Source: Fallopia convolvulus
Taxonomy: Eukaryota; Streptophyta; Magnoliopsida; Caryophyllales; Polygonaceae
Reading direction: 5' to 3'
DNA length: 64,000 nucleotides
Assembly: GCA_964016875.1 (NCBI GenBank)
Contig: OZ024726.1
Coordinates: 55,669,325 to 55,733,324 of the forward strand
Below are positions 20,304 to 31,816 of this stretch, one piece after another. The notes beneath the pieces were generated by a model, which ran no database searches, was not told where the DNA came from, and was given only the letters and a program-made list of their open reading frames with translations. Made by a program: the position numbers and the translations under genes. The stretch's first letter is position 1; the number at the start of each line of letters is the position of its first letter.

Positions 20304-20913
20304 TTTTTTACAATAAATTTTTTCTCAAGAATATAAAATCAAAAGTTATATTTACCATTTTTTTTACATCAATTCCAATAGCTTTTATATTTCTAAAATA
20401 TATATTAATTTTTTTATATTTGACCATTAAAGAAATAAAAATAGTATACAACTTACTCGAATAAAAATAAATAGTATTTTATTTGATTAATAAATAAATA
20501 TATTCTAGAATTTTATCAATAAATGAATAGTTATCTTTCAATTTGAAATATAAAAAAATAAAATTATTTAAAAATCTTGACCTAATAAATGATCAATTGT
20601 TTGTTATATGACAATAAGAAAATTAAATATTTTACAATCTTATCCTAATAAATATTTATATTTATTCAATGTAAATAGCATCACTTTGGTTATCTAATTC
20701 ACATTTTAATGCATTATTATAGGAAATAAAATAGAGAATTGCCGAATTCACTCAATTTAGAGAAGATAAACCCATTTTAATACATGTTGGGTAAAAAAAA
20801 AATCTCTAAAAATTTAATTTTTAAAAATTTGAGAAAACTGTTGGCCAGGCCTAAGCGGGTAAGCCTAATATTCGAATCCAGAAGCCTAATGTGGGTATAA
20901 GCAACAAAACAAA

Positions 20914-21155
20914 CTAGTTGTATTCGTCGTCATGTACTACCACGATTCGATATTTTATAGTCATTATAAATAGGATATTAATAAATAAAAACGTAATTAT
21001 AAATATAATACAAATAATTTATTGATCGTGAATGTATAATTTTTTAATCAATATAAATGATTAAATTTAATATTGAGAATGAAGATATATTATTAAGATA
21101 AAATAATTACATTTCTATTTTGCTTGATGATATTTCGTAGATATTTAATGAAAAA
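20914..21155 (-). mobile_element. Helitron-like 3' end, copy 2 of the local family
   Basis: Begins at CTAG (20914-20917, minus-strand terminus) preceded by A on the + strand and repeats the sequence of 14117-14363. Shared blocks include GATATTTTATAGTCATTATA and TAATATTGAGAATGAAGATA. Its hairpin is degraded (TCGT with distant ACGA). To the right, AT-rich DNA to about 22140 may be its interior; no gene is seen in it. Confidence 0.45.
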
Positions 21156-22170
21156 AGAAGATAAAATATGAATAAAAAATGTATATATTCACATATGGAA
21201 TAGATAAGATTTAAAAAATAAAAGTTAACTTAATAAGTAAGATGTAATAAAATATGAAAGATAAAGATAATTTATTTATATAAAATATTTAAAATTTAAT
21301 TAATTTAATTTAAGATGGGACCAAACTTATTTTGTGGTTCAATAGAGTAAGGATAAGATATGATTAAATATTATAGTATTCATATTTTATTACATTCCAT
21401 GTACGTGAATTTAGAGATGGTCAAATATTTTAATATATCTATTAAATATTTTATTAAATATTTTTATTAATTTTAAACATTATAAATATTTATCATTAAT
21501 TTTTTATTATAAAAGAAAATCAATATATATATATATATCTATAAACAAATTCGTCAAAAGATATATGATAAAATATTTATATTTATTTTAAAATATTTTA
21601 TCTTTAATTTTAAATACTTGTATAAGGAAGCATTCAAAAGATATGGTTATGCTACATAAATATTTGTTTGATGTTATAGAATAATTTGAATTGTTAAAAA
21701 TAAATTTAATAGAAAGAAGTTATAAATAATAGAAGTAAAACTTAATTTTTTAAATATGAACATAGGGTCAGAATCGTTCTGGTGGCTCGAAAAGGTACAA
21801 CTTTAATATATAGTTATATATAGTTTCATTGTAACCGTTTGATATCAAATTGAATTGTGAAACCTAAATAAGATGAGAGGAACATAATATTTGGTATAAA
21901 AAAAAGAGATAGAGGAACATCTCATAACTATATACTAAAATGGAGGTTAAAAAAATTATTAAACGATACATGTCGCTTTTAGATTGGACCAATCCACCTC
22001 TTTTATTAAAATCAATCTTTGACAAAATAATTAAGTTTAATATAAAAATAGTGTAATATACGTACAATCTTATATCACTATAATTAAATTTATTTTGAAC
22101 AGTTCCATATATGTAATAAATTAATTGTACCCATTCTATGATAGATATAAACTTTCCCTTTTTTTTGTGC
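21156..22170. other. AT-rich stretch without genes
   Basis: Very AT-rich, stops in every frame, no recognisable coding or element boundary. Probably the interior of the Helitron-like copy 2 or older debris. Confidence 0.5.
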
Positions 22171-22174
22171 CTTT

Positions 22175-22478
22175 TGTAGGCAGTGATATTCTATCTTTCC
22201 AAGAGTACTGCCCTGTACGTAGTCTATGTCTCGAGAGCATACTTTACAGGAGATAGACACAGGCGGTAGAGAGGTCCCCCCACTTCGATTCCCGCCCCGT
22301 TAGCATCTCCGATCCGTTCTTTCTCTCATGTAATTTCGCCCGTTCGTTCCACTTCCGTGCCGGAGGGGCTCCCCTGTCATCAAGTCACCGACTTCCTTGA
22401 CCTTCCGGCACTGGGTGCTCATGGCTAGATCGATCGGTTTCGGGTCAAATAGGAAGAACTAGAAGATTCCACCTAAGT
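22175..22478 (-). other. Nuclear insert of mitochondrial DNA (26S rRNA-like, rearranged)
   Basis: This GC-balanced island stands out in very AT-rich DNA. On the minus strand it contains GTGCCGGAAGGTCAAGGAAG followed by GTGACTTGATGACAGGGGAG, a strongly conserved stretch of bacterial-type large-subunit rRNA, then a segment of plant-mitochondrial character. Just upstream in rRNA sense is GACCCGAAACCGATCGATCT, which belongs to a different, more 5' part of the same rRNA. The two rRNA parts are joined abruptly, so the insert is rearranged. It is not a functional rRNA. The match is from memory of conserved rRNA segments. Confidence 0.55.
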
Positions 22479-22841
22479 TTTTATCTTATTACTTATCTAT
22501 TTTCACAATTAAATAAAATATCATGTTTTAAATATTAATTTAATTTGTAATACTAATAAAATATTATTGTTTCAAATAAACAACTTTTACAGTTTATTGA
22601 TTTTAAATATTTATTCAAAATTTATATTTAAATATTTACATGATTATTTTTCTCGGACAATAAATATATTTGAAAGTATTTTATTATAAATATTTTATTT
22701 AAGAAAAATCCGTATAAGGTATGACAATACATGCTAGTAATTAAACTATTACGCAATGAAAATAGTATTTTTTGCGTTTGGGGATAAGAATAAAAAAATC
22801 ATACACGTAAATTTTTTTAGTTGTATTAGAAATATATATCA

Positions 22842-23209
22842 TGTTTGACTGTTTGCAAGATTAATTCATTGACTTCCAAGTCTACGCTAGTGGAAAATCC
22901 ATACAACCAGCAAATTCGAATACAGAGAATGGAAAACCATTTCGAATGGATGCGTATAATATACAATTTTAAGGTGTAATCATTTCGAATATGAAATTAT
23001 TTTTGTTCGAGTGGAAAAATGGCTTTTACTGAGTGCACGTACATGTTGACTTGTTAGACGTATTATTGATTTCGAAGTCTTCTGAAAATGGCAGGCATGT
23101 TCAAGTAAAGGAAATTAATTAAGGTTCATAATTTGGTCCTATAAAAGGCTTAGTTACTAAATTTCTTGTAACCATCAAGTAGCCATCTTTCTTATTTCTT
23201 ATAGTACTA
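22842..23209 (+). promoter_or_regulatory. RLP2 upstream block with W-box and TATA box
   Basis: Continues the shared upstream unit from CATGTTTGACTGTTTG to the RLP2 start. It has the conserved GTGCACGTACATGTTGACTT segment (W-box core TTGACT at 23046-23051) and TATA box CCTATAAAAGGC (23139-23150), about 60 bp before the ATG. It is nearly the same as the block before RLP3. Confidence 0.65.
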
Positions 23210-23269
23210 TGGTGAGATTTCCGTTTGCTTTGCTTTTCTTCATACTTTGCATCTGCAGTGCAACCTTGG
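23210..23269 (+). pseudogene. RLP2, fragment 1: signal peptide
   Basis: Codes for MVRFPFALLFFILCIC and SATL, the same signal peptide as RLP3 and RLP4. The frame is cut after 60 bases by the copia element and resumes in frame at 41956 (GFNLSLCKKAE) once one CTTGG duplicate is removed. Confidence 0.9.
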
Positions 23270-24233
23270 TGTTGGATCGTAAGGGGTTAGCGAGAACTTG
23301 GGAACTAGCGGTTAGGTTGTTCCCAAGGCAGCGGAAGTAAGTAAAAGCAGGTAAACAATAGAAATGAACACAGTTCCCTTATAGAGGAACCCCATGACAA
23401 CCAACCAGTTGTGTGGGTAAACCTCTACCTCCGCTTGGAGGATTTTGAATGACTTACTTGTATTATTGATTGTTCCTTAGTTACAAACAGCCAGATTCAA
23501 ACTTCTCTGTTCCTACGAGTTCTACCTAACTCTAGCAACACTAATGAATCTTCTCAACTGAGTTCCTAAGCGAACAACTCAACTTAAAACAAGTGAATCA
23601 AACCTTACACCTTGACTATCACAGTTCCCTTGCTCCTGGGAACTTGACTTCGCCGTCGTCGAGATCAGACACTCGCCACCGGGGACTTCTCTTCTTCTTT
23701 CTTTCTTCCTTTTTAAGTGTGAGTGAGTTCTAGGAGAAGTACTCTCTCCGAGCACTATTCACTTGGCTTTATACTTGTGAATACTTGGGCTCCAATCTTG
23801 ACTTTCATTTGTGTCTGAAATGCCCCTTGTCTTGTATGCCAAGTCTTTGTCCTTCACATGTGACAATTTGAATTGAGTCAACTTTGAGAGTTGATCGGGC
23901 CGTTGGATCAAACGCCTCAGTCTGTTCCTCAGACTGAGCGTTTGTTTTGTCTTGAGACAAGATCCCGTAAATCTCGCTGACTTGTGTTTGTTTGCACATG
24001 TGAGTTCCCATGTGATGGGAACTGTCTTCTTCAAAGTTCCTTTGAGAGGAACTCTTCATCATGTAAGCCTGTTTTCCTTAAGCGTTCATGGAGATTCTTC
24101 ACTAGACATGTGTTCCTTAGAAATACTTGTTCATAAAACATTAGTTCCCATATGGTGTTTGTCATTATCAAAACTGGAGAATGGTCTCATAGTTCCGATG
24201 TTTGGAACCAAAGTTCCCAACACCGTCCCAACA
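23270..24233 (-). repeat. 3' LTR of the copia element
   Basis: 964 bp, TG...CA, preceded by the first target duplicate. Nearly the same as 40987-41950. Confidence 0.95.
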
Positions 24234-24234
24234 A

Positions 24235-24247
24235 TTTCCCCCTTTTT
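24235..24247 (-). promoter_or_regulatory. Polypurine tract of the copia element
   Basis: The minus strand reads AAAAAGGGGGAAA, one base before the 3' LTR. This is the expected primer site for plus-strand DNA synthesis. Confidence 0.85.
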
Positions 24248-24614
24248 GATGATGACAAACCCATCACAAAAATACCAAGTATTTCAGAGTATGATATGCA
24301 TCAGAGTTCCTATGTGAGATGATGTGAGTTCCTAGAGATCCACGTCTATGAAACAATGTGTTCTTACTTAGCATTTTAAGTGATAGTTCCCCCTTAGCAA
24401 TAGCATATTCTGTGATAACTCAAAATAAGACTCATCTCGCACATTTTGTCCTTCCCCCTTTTGGCATCATCGAAAACAGATAAGCATAAACAAGGAATGA
24501 AGGGAACACGCAATCATACTAGAAACCATTTATATTACTTAAGCATTGTAATGTACAAGAGGAACACATAACATTTTGTGGGGGAAAACAGGGGTAAGGA
24601 GAAAGAGAGGGAGA

Positions 24615-26597
24615 TCATGGCCTCTGGGGGAGCAAGACTTCACTCAGGCAGCATAAGACGTGCAAAATTTTTTCTTGGGTCCCTGCCATCCGTTCAAGCG
24701 TGGCGGCAATGTGGACCAACACTTGAGAGTTCCCATCCGTGGGACCTTCACCAGCGGGAAGGGCCTCGTGGTCCTCATCTTGCTCTGAATAACGCATCTT
24801 CTGGACCACAAAAAGGTCCAGTTCCCTTCCGATGGTCACTTCTTCCTTTCCGGCGTCATAGAGCCCTTCCTTGATCATCAACTTCTTGATCAGACCAGCA
24901 TAGGGCAAGGAATGGGAAGTCGAGGCCATGCACTTCTCCATGTGCCCAAAGATGATGCAGGGAAGATTGATGGGAATCTTGCGGAGGAAGTGGTAGAGAA
25001 GGATGGCGTCTTGAATGTTGAGTTGGTGACGCTTCTCTTGGCGTGGGATCACAACAGTGATGATGAACTGGTGAGCCAGCTTAGCAATGAGGGAAAGATT
25101 GTGAGTGGGTGTTCCAGTCCTGAGAACACGGCCCTCATAGATAGTGTTGTAGATCACATCGCTGTTGAAATCGCCCCAGGCCTTGATAGGAACAGCGCTG
25201 AGACCCTTGACGGGGACCTTTAGTTGAAGGCGGATGGAGGAGGTAGTGAAGACGAAGTCGTCGCCCTGGAGGGAGAGAGTTCCCTTGGTGCCCTCTATGA
25301 GAAAGTTGTTGTAGAAGAGGCGCACCTGTGCAGGGTCGACGCTCACAGAAGTGTCGCGCACATGTTCCCATCCCTGGGCCTTGATGAGGTCCCAGAGTTC
25401 CCCAAGTCCCTTTTCTTGGAGTTGTTGTTCATCGAGAATGAGGGGAGGGATGAGTTTACGATCCTCCTTAATGGGAACTCTCTTGGAGACAGTTGCCTTC
25501 CCCTTCTTCTTCTTGTTCCCCTTGGAGGCGGCAGCCTTTCTTTTCTGCTGAGGGGTGGCAGCCGCTTCGATCATCAGAGGAGGGTCCCTTTCCTCTGGAG
25601 CTCCTTCGGACACCACCATTTGGCGTTCGAGTTCCTCGTCCGCAAGAACTGCATCATGCTCTTTCTCGAGGCCATCCTGGTCAAGTACCTCGGTGGGAGC
25701 TCCTTCTTCCGAGGTCCCTTCTTCATTAGAGGACGTTCCCAGGTCCTCGTTGTCGGCTTCCTCGGGAAGGTCCGAAGTTGCCTCAGCACCAACAGCTGGT
25801 GCTGAGTTCCCTTCCTTGAGGGAGGCATCCTCCTCAACTGTGAGGACCTCTTCTTGAGCGCCTATCAGTCTAGGGCGCGAGGAGGAGGAGGGCTGATTGA
25901 TGATGTTTGTAAGCTCGGCCTCGAGAGCATTGAGGGGAGCATTTTCTTCGGCAGTTCCCATGACAATGGGTGCCGTTTGCTTGACCTTCCTCCGAGCGAT
26001 CACTCCTATGGGGAGCATGTCCTCGTCCTCGTCGAGGTTTATGAGTTGCTGGGCCGGAGGTGTGGGGGAGGTCCTTTCAGTGGAGGGAGGTGGAGGTGAG
26101 TTTTGAGGAGGAGGAAGAGAGGATTTTGGAGGGGAGGGAGTTTTTGTGGGAGGAGAGGGAGGTGGTGTGGGAACTTTGATTGGGGAGGAGGGTAGGTTGA
26201 GTGTTCCCTCAGAGGTGGGAAGGGACTCAGAGAGAGTTACATCAGTGGAGGGAAGAGAAGAGGATGTGGGGATGGGAACTCTGGGATTAGGATTCCCAGA
26301 GTCTGAGGACTCTAGTAGAGGGGAGGTTTGAACAGGAGGTGGTGGTGGAGGTTGATTCTGGGATTGTGAGTTCCCAGAGTCGGATACGAGGGGAAAGTTT
26401 AGAGGAGGTTTGATGGTGTAGGAGTCAGGCTTGGAGAGGTAGAGGACTTCATCCATGGCGAGAAGAGATTTCTTCTGCTTTGGTTCTTGAAAGTGGGAGG
26501 AGGGGTGTTTGCGTTTGTGGGAGTGAGAGGAAGATTTTTTGGGTTTTGAGGATTTGGATTTAGAGCGGTTTGAAGAGGAGGAGTTGAATTTTGAAGA
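24615..26597 (-). CDS. Copia env-like frame, downstream part
   Basis: About 660 codons open after a TAA at 26598-26600; the first ATG in the frame is at 26456. The first half is low-complexity, rich in P, S, T and E, with KR-rich patches just upstream (RSKSKSSKPKK) and again near the middle. The second half is more ordered: LWDLIKAQGWEHV, FYNNFLIEGTKG, DDFVFTTSSIRLQLKVPVKG, IIFGHMEKCMAS. This second half resembles the plant transposon protein domain seen in the extra frame of SIRE-type elements. No clear transmembrane segment is visible, so envelope function is not supported. On the opposite strand several long open frames exist but are only mirrors of the biased codon use. Confidence 0.65.
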   Translation of the reverse strand, partial: SSKFNSSSSNRSKSKSSKPKKSSSHSHKRKHPSSHFQEPKQKKSLLAMDEVLYLSKPDSYTIKPPLNFPLVSDSGNSQSQNQPPPPPPVQTSPLLESSDSGNPNPRVPIPTSSSLPSTDVTLSESLPTSEGTLNLPSSPIKVPTPPPSPPTKTPSPPKSSLPPPQNSPPPPSTERTSPTPPAQQLINLDEDEDMLPIGVIARRKVKQTAPIVMGTAEENAPLNALEAELTNIINQPSSSSRPRLIGAQEEVLTVEEDASLKEGNSAPAVGAEATSDLPEEADNEDLGTSSNEEGTSEEGAPTEVLDQDGLEKEHDAVLADEELERQMVVSEGAPEERDPPLMIEAAATPQQKRKAAASKGNKKKKGKATVSKRVPIKEDRKLIPPLILDEQQLQEKGLGELWDLIKAQGWEHVRDTSVSVDPAQVRLFYNNFLIEGTKGTLSLQGDDFVFTTSSIRLQLKVPVKGLSAVPIKAWGDFNSDVIYNTIYEGRVLRTGTPTHNLSLIAKLAHQFIITVVIPRQEKRHQLNIQDAILLYHFLRKIPINLPCIIFGHMEKCMASTSHSLPYAGLIKKLMIKEGLYDAGKEEVTIGRELDLFVVQKMRYSEQDEDHEALPAGEGPTDGNSQVLVHIAATLERMAGTQEKILHVLCCLSEVLLPQRP

Positions 26598-26912
26598 TTA
26601 GGGGGGAGGTTCAGAGCCGAAACTGTCGTAGATGACAGTTCCAGAAGAAGAGATGGACAAAGGTTTAGGAGGAGGAGGTGGTGGTGGTGGAAGAGAGGAA
26701 GTAGTGGTGGTGGAGGGCAACGCTAGGGTTTGCGTTGTCGGAGGAGGAGGAGGAAGAAAGGGACTAACATATTCGTAAAGTCCTTTGAAGAGGATTTCAC
26801 GAAGAGCAGGGTCTTGTTCTTTTTCGACATCCCTCAACATGGTGATGAAGAGGGCTTCAGGGTTGTTTTGGATCCACTCACGAACTTGTTCAAAGGTGTG
26901 AACTGGAGCCAT
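26598..26912 (-). CDS. Copia env-like frame, upstream part, ending at an in-frame TAA
   Basis: ATG at 26912 opens a frame of 104 codons (MAPVHTFEQVREWIQNNPEA, then proline runs) that ends in TAA at 26598-26600. The frame after the stop is the same one that continues for another 660 codons, so the two parts were one protein, split either by a nonsense mutation or by a readthrough stop. Confidence 0.55.
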   Translation of the reverse strand: MAPVHTFEQVREWIQNNPEALFITMLRDVEKEQDPALREILFKGLYEYVSPFLPPPPPTTQTLALPSTTTTSSLPPPPPPPPKPLSISSSGTVIYDSFGSEPPP

Positions 26913-27152
26913 GAGGAAATCTGGGGAAGAGAAGGATTTTGGAGGTTTTCTTGAAAAGGAAGGAGAGAAAGGTTCAGAGAGGATGATTTGCAGAGGATGA
27001 ATGAGGAAGAAGGGACCAAAAATAGCAAATGGGGTTTTTATGTGAGAGAGAAAGAGGGGTAGAAAGGGAAGTATGAAAAACCTCGATAATCGTTGGCCAA
27101 TAGATGTGGAGGAGCGTTTCATCTTCTGTAGCACGCTTATGACACCCGTCAC

Positions 27153-27679
27153 TTTCTTCCAAGGGAAGTCACTTTGAGAGTTTCAAACACTTGGCCCATA
27201 ACGCTTCGACTTCTGACACAATTTCCCGTTTCCCAAGTGACGGTTCACCTTCTCAAAGATATCACTGTTCCTTTGCTTGTGATTATTTTGCACACCAGTT
27301 CCCATGATCTTTCAAAAAGTAGGGTTGAGTGGAGTGGTTAAGGGAACTCACACTCATGTTCTTTGTGTGGCTAGGGAACTTAAAAAGGAACCAGACAATT
27401 ACAACTCGATAAAGGGACAAAGAGTTTGGTTCATGAGAAGCGTTTGTCTGGTCCGTAGCTAAGGGTTGGTTTTATGATCAACCGTCATAGTGGCTTGTAA
27501 AGAGGGTTAAAGGGAACTCTGGTTGATCATTTTGGGCCGAAATAAATAGAGTTCCACATGTACATTAAAAGCTCTAGACTAGTAATATGGCAAAATGAAA
27601 GCAATTGTTCCTAGTGTTCCCTATCATGCAAATCAATATAACTAGCCAAGCACTGAGGGAATAACAAACAGGGACTTGT
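27153..27679 (-). other. Spacer between copia pol and env-like frame
   Basis: Non-coding, internal to the copia element. No recognisable signal apart from many GGGAACT-like phrases that also occur in its LTRs. Confidence 0.5.
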
Positions 27680-29060
27680 TCAGTTTAGAGTTATCATCCC
27701 TAGGAGCATCCGGAGGCGCTGATAGGGACGTCTGTCTAAAGCCTTAGTAAGAATGTCCGCAATTTGCTCTTCAGTTCTACAGTGTTCCATAGAGATGTTC
27801 CCATGCTCTACATTGTCACGTAGGAAGTGATGCCTAATGTCTATATGCTTAGTACCTGAATGATGCACATGATTTTTAGATATGTTAATGGCACTTGTAT
27901 TATCACATCTAATGGGAACAGGGCCAAAGGTCATACCGTAATCCTGTAGTTGATACTTAAGCCATAGAACTTGGGAACAACATGAGGCGGCAACCACGTA
28001 CTCTGCTTCAGCTGTGGAGAGTGCCACAGAGTTTTGCTTCTTTGATCCCCATGAAACCAAACACGATCCTAGGAACTGGGCAATTTTTGAGGTGCTTTTG
28101 CGATCAACTAGGTGCCCAGCAAAGTCTGCATCTGAGTATGCAACTAGCTCAAGGGAGCTGTTCCTTAGATACCAAAGGCACAAGTTGTTGTTCCCTTTGA
28201 GATACCTGAAAATCCTCTTCACCTCTTTCAGGTGTGATTCTTTAGGGTTAGCTTGAAAACGTGCACATAGGCACACTGAAAACATGATATCGGGTCGACT
28301 TGCAGTTAAGTAGAGGAGAGACCCAATCATACCTCGAAAGTTCCTTTGATCAATACTTATACCTGTCTCATCTGCGTTGAGCCTTGAGTTTGGTGAGATG
28401 GGAGTGTCGATGGGCCTGGAGTGTTCCATCCCATACTTAACGAGCATTTCTCTAATGTATTTCTGTTGATGAATCCTTGTTCCCTCCTTAGTTTGAGATA
28501 TTTGGAGTCCCAAGAAGAACGTGAGTTCCCCTATGAGACTCATCTCGAACTCACTGCTCATTAGATTCTTAAAATTCTCAACAAGGATTTCGTTAGTGGC
28601 TCCAAAAACAATGTCATCAACATATACTTGGACAATCAATATATCTTTAGATTCTTTCTTAAGGAAAAGAGTTTTGTCTATGAATCCTCGAAGGTACCCA
28701 TGAGACAAAAGGAATTGAGCAAACCTGTCATACCATGCTCTGGGAGCTTGTTTGAGACCATATAGGGCCCTCTCCAGGAAGTATACGTGGTTTGGGAAGT
28801 GCTCATCCTCAAATCCTGGTGGTTGTGCCACATAGACTTCTTCTTTGAGGTGCCCGTTTAGGAACGCCGTCTTGACATCCATTTGATACAACTTGAATCC
28901 TTTGTGGGCTGCATAAGCTATGAGAAGACGGATGGCTTCAATCCTTGCAACTGGTGCGAAGGTCTCATCGTAGTCGATTCCCTCTTCTTGCCTATAGCCT
29001 TGAGCAACCAGACGGGCCTTGTTCCTTGCTACAGCCCCAGTATCATCAAGCTTGTTTCAG
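27680..29060 (-). pseudogene. Copia reverse transcriptase and RNase H
   Basis: From 28891 down, 403 codons are open. Motifs: AFLNGHLKEEVYVAQPPGFE, LYGLKQAPRAWYD, the catalytic VYVDDIVFG, then RNase H with DADFAGHLVDRKSTS, ALSTAEAEYV, CDNTSAI and ADILTKAL. The stop is natural. Upstream the RT start (WVFKNKLDDTG-type region) has two TGA codons at about 29050-29065, one of them in place of an arginine-type codon, so the enzyme cannot be made from the full polyprotein. Confidence 0.88.
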
Positions 29061-30313
29061 AAGACCCATCATGTTCCTATGATGTTTTTGTTCTTGGGCC
29101 TAAGAACCAGCTTCCACACCTTGTTCCTTTCGAATTGATGGAGTTCCTCTTGCATGGCTTGAATCCAGTCTGGGTCCTTTAGAGCTTCCTTGATGCTCTT
29201 GGGTTCCACCATTGAGACAAAGGCGTTGAAGGCACAGAAGTTGTTGAGGGAAGAACGAGTTTGTACGCCTTTATCATATGGAGTTATGATGTTATCGATG
29301 GGGTGGTCCTTCTTCTGGTGGTAGTTCCTGGTTCGGATATGTGAGACGTCAACCTGTTCCCTTGTCTCTTCATCTGTATCTTGGGCTTCCTCTTCTTCAA
29401 GGGAACAGTTGTGCTCAACTTCTTCGCTGAGACTCTCGTCAGGATTCTCTTCAGGGTTTCCTCGTTGTTCCCCCTGAACACTAGACTCCGCACGACTTCA
29501 TTTTGGGGAACAAGAGAGTTTGATGCATCTTGTGGCTCTTTTGTTGAGGAGGGAACTTCAAAGGAGTTTTGATCTATGGAATTTTGATCTCCTTCGTTGT
29601 TCCCTTGCTGTGGGATGTTGTTCCCACTCGGATAAACCTCATCTCTCTTTCTTGGTCTGTCATCATCGTCTTCCTCTTCCTGTCTGACTAGCTTGAAAAA
29701 AGTTCCCTTTCCTTGGGCCTCTGTTCCCACCTTTACAGATTGTTCGTCGAAGATGGCGTGAATGCTTTCTTCTATCTTCTTGGTCCTCTTGTTATAGACC
29801 ATGTACGCCTTGCTTTGGGAGGAGTATCCTAGGAAGATCCCTTCATCACTCCTTGGGTCAAACTTCCATGGATTGTCTTTGCCATTGTTGTGGAAGAAGC
29901 ATCTGCACCCAATGGTCCTTAGGTGAGAGATGTTGGGCTTCCTTCCCTTGATTAACTCATATGATGTCTTCTTGATCATAGGACGTATCATGGCTCGATT
30001 TAGGATGTAAATAGTTGTGGAGATGGCTTCGGCCCAGAAGCTTGCAGGAACTCCACTCTCTAGCATCATGGTCCTTGCCATGTCTTCCAAAGTTCTGTTT
30101 TTCCTTTCCACCACGCCATTTTGTTGAGGAGTGCGCGGAGCCGATAAGTTGTGGGATACACCGTTGTTGTCACAATATCTTAGGAACTCTGAGTTTTTTA
30201 ACTCAGTTCCATGGTCAGATCTGAGTGCTTTGAGCTTGATTCCCATGCCAACTTCCATCCTCTTGATTAAAGTCTCAAACTCTTTGAAGGTATCTGATTT
30301 TGATCTCAAGAAA
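29061..30313 (-). pseudogene. Copia integrase core, C-terminal part
   Basis: Begins LRSKSDTFKEFETLIKRM after the solo LTR. It has the second catalytic aspartate (RSDHGTELKNSEF) and the catalytic glutamate region (TPQQNGVVERKNRTLE), followed by the conserved GCRCFFHNNGKDN region. The frame shifts near 29340 (the reading EPGTTTRRR is a shifted RTRNYHQKK-like segment). In the intact element it joins the DLCGPM half at 31817-32098. Confidence 0.88.
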
Positions 30314-30318
30314 AGAAC

Positions 30319-31811
30319 TGTTGATAGGGTTTATTCTTGACAACAAATAAATTTATAAGTCAAGACCCAGCTAAGTATAGGGGAGTCAGGATCGTTCCAC
30401 GAGAAGCACAGTTGTTTGTCTATCAAACTACTAAGAAAAATAAAACAAAGCAAAGCAACACAACACGACTACGACCAACCTCGTAAACGACCTTGTCAGG
30501 GCCGTTAACGAACCTGGGAAAACTACGAACACACACTAACGATTACAAACTCAGGGTCGGTACCGAAGCAGCGAACCTAGATAACGAGTATACTGAAAAT
30601 AAATCCAAATAAAAACAAAAATCTAGGACAGAAGATCACCACAACATAGCCATGCATACAAACTTGTAAGAAGATAAAGATCATGCCTTTAAACTGATAA
30701 ATTCATCAACTTTCGCTGATTAGCAAGCAAATCAATTTACTTTCATAAACTAACTCACTCAATCACTTGTTTTGGATCTAAAGCTCGAAACTTTCGATAT
30801 CGAACAACATCACATTCAAGTTACTAACTTTCTCTTTCAATCAAGTCAAAAACTCAAATTACCTCGATTCTCATCTAGGCATAAGCACAACAAGCAATCT
30901 AAAAATAGATAAAAGGCATTCAACACAATCTTTTACTCATCAAACCATGCACAACTATGCCGAGTTTAACCCCGACCCTAGATAGGAAAACTACTCACTA
31001 CTCATAATCATAACGCAAATAAATTCAACAAAAGAAAACATTGAAAAATAACTACTTCAAATTAATATGGAAATATCATCTTACAAACTTCAGAAGAAAC
31101 CGAAAACAACAAGAACACTGAATCGAACAACGACTAACGACCTGGCTTCACTCTCGTTACACCTCGGTTCGACAGCTCCTCCTCCTCGGCTCTTCTCTCT
31201 CTCGGCCTTCCTCTATCTACTACTCAAACTCTAAAGCAAAATCCCCCCTCCTAGGCTAGAAAAGAAGGGTATTTATACTAATAAAGCTATCTAATAAAAA
31301 GGATAAAAGATAGAAACTTTCCTAAAAGATAGAAACTAATTCTAAAAAGATAGAAATAAAACCTAAAAAGATAACAAGACATAAAATATAAAATATAAAA
31401 CCCCTAAAACTCATTAAAAACTCTACCGACACGGAATAAATTCCCGCACAGGGTCGGTAGACAATAGATCGAACTCTCGAAAAACTCTATCTTTATGCCT
31501 CGTTAACGATCCTTTACAGCCTCGTTAACGAGCCTGGGTTTGCTTTCTTCGATACTTCAACTCTAAAAATCTTGACTCTGACTCTTTCATCTCGTATTCT
31601 TCCGTCTTCCACCATAGCATTCCATTCAGCTCCAAATAGCACCATTTCCTTGCTAAAACCTACAAAAAGACACAAAATGGAGTAGCTTCCATACTTTTCA
31701 CAAAATATGCAAACTCACCAAAAACACACCAAACTAACTCTAAAACTACTAAAACTAGACCAAACAAACTAAGAAAACATAGTAAAAACTATACTAAAAA
31801 CATGAATATCA
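30319..31811. mobile_element. Solo LTR A (1,493 bp) inside the copia integrase
   Basis: Starts TGTTGATAGGG and ends ATGAATATCA, flanked by the 5-bp duplicate AGAAC (30314-30318 and 31812-31816). Removing it and one AGAAC restores the integrase frame (FTWVL/FLRSKSD). It codes for nothing and contains no internal domain, so it is a solo LTR. Its first 70 bp resemble solo LTR D at 50177 (ACAAATAAATTTATA, TCAAGACCC, GGAGTCAGG). Repeated CTCGTTAACGA-type phrases occur near 30480 and 31500. The size suggests a Ty3-type parent; orientation is uncertain. Confidence 0.85.
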
Positions 31812-31816
31812 AGAAC

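Noticed and set aside
22175..22478. A genuine rRNA gene
   Set aside because: Only short pieces of 26S-type rRNA in rearranged order; far too short and not in an organelle context.
24912..26331. Long open frames on the + strand opposite the env-like copia gene
   Set aside because: They mirror the proline- and glutamate-rich minus-strand frame; composition explains them and no domain is seen.
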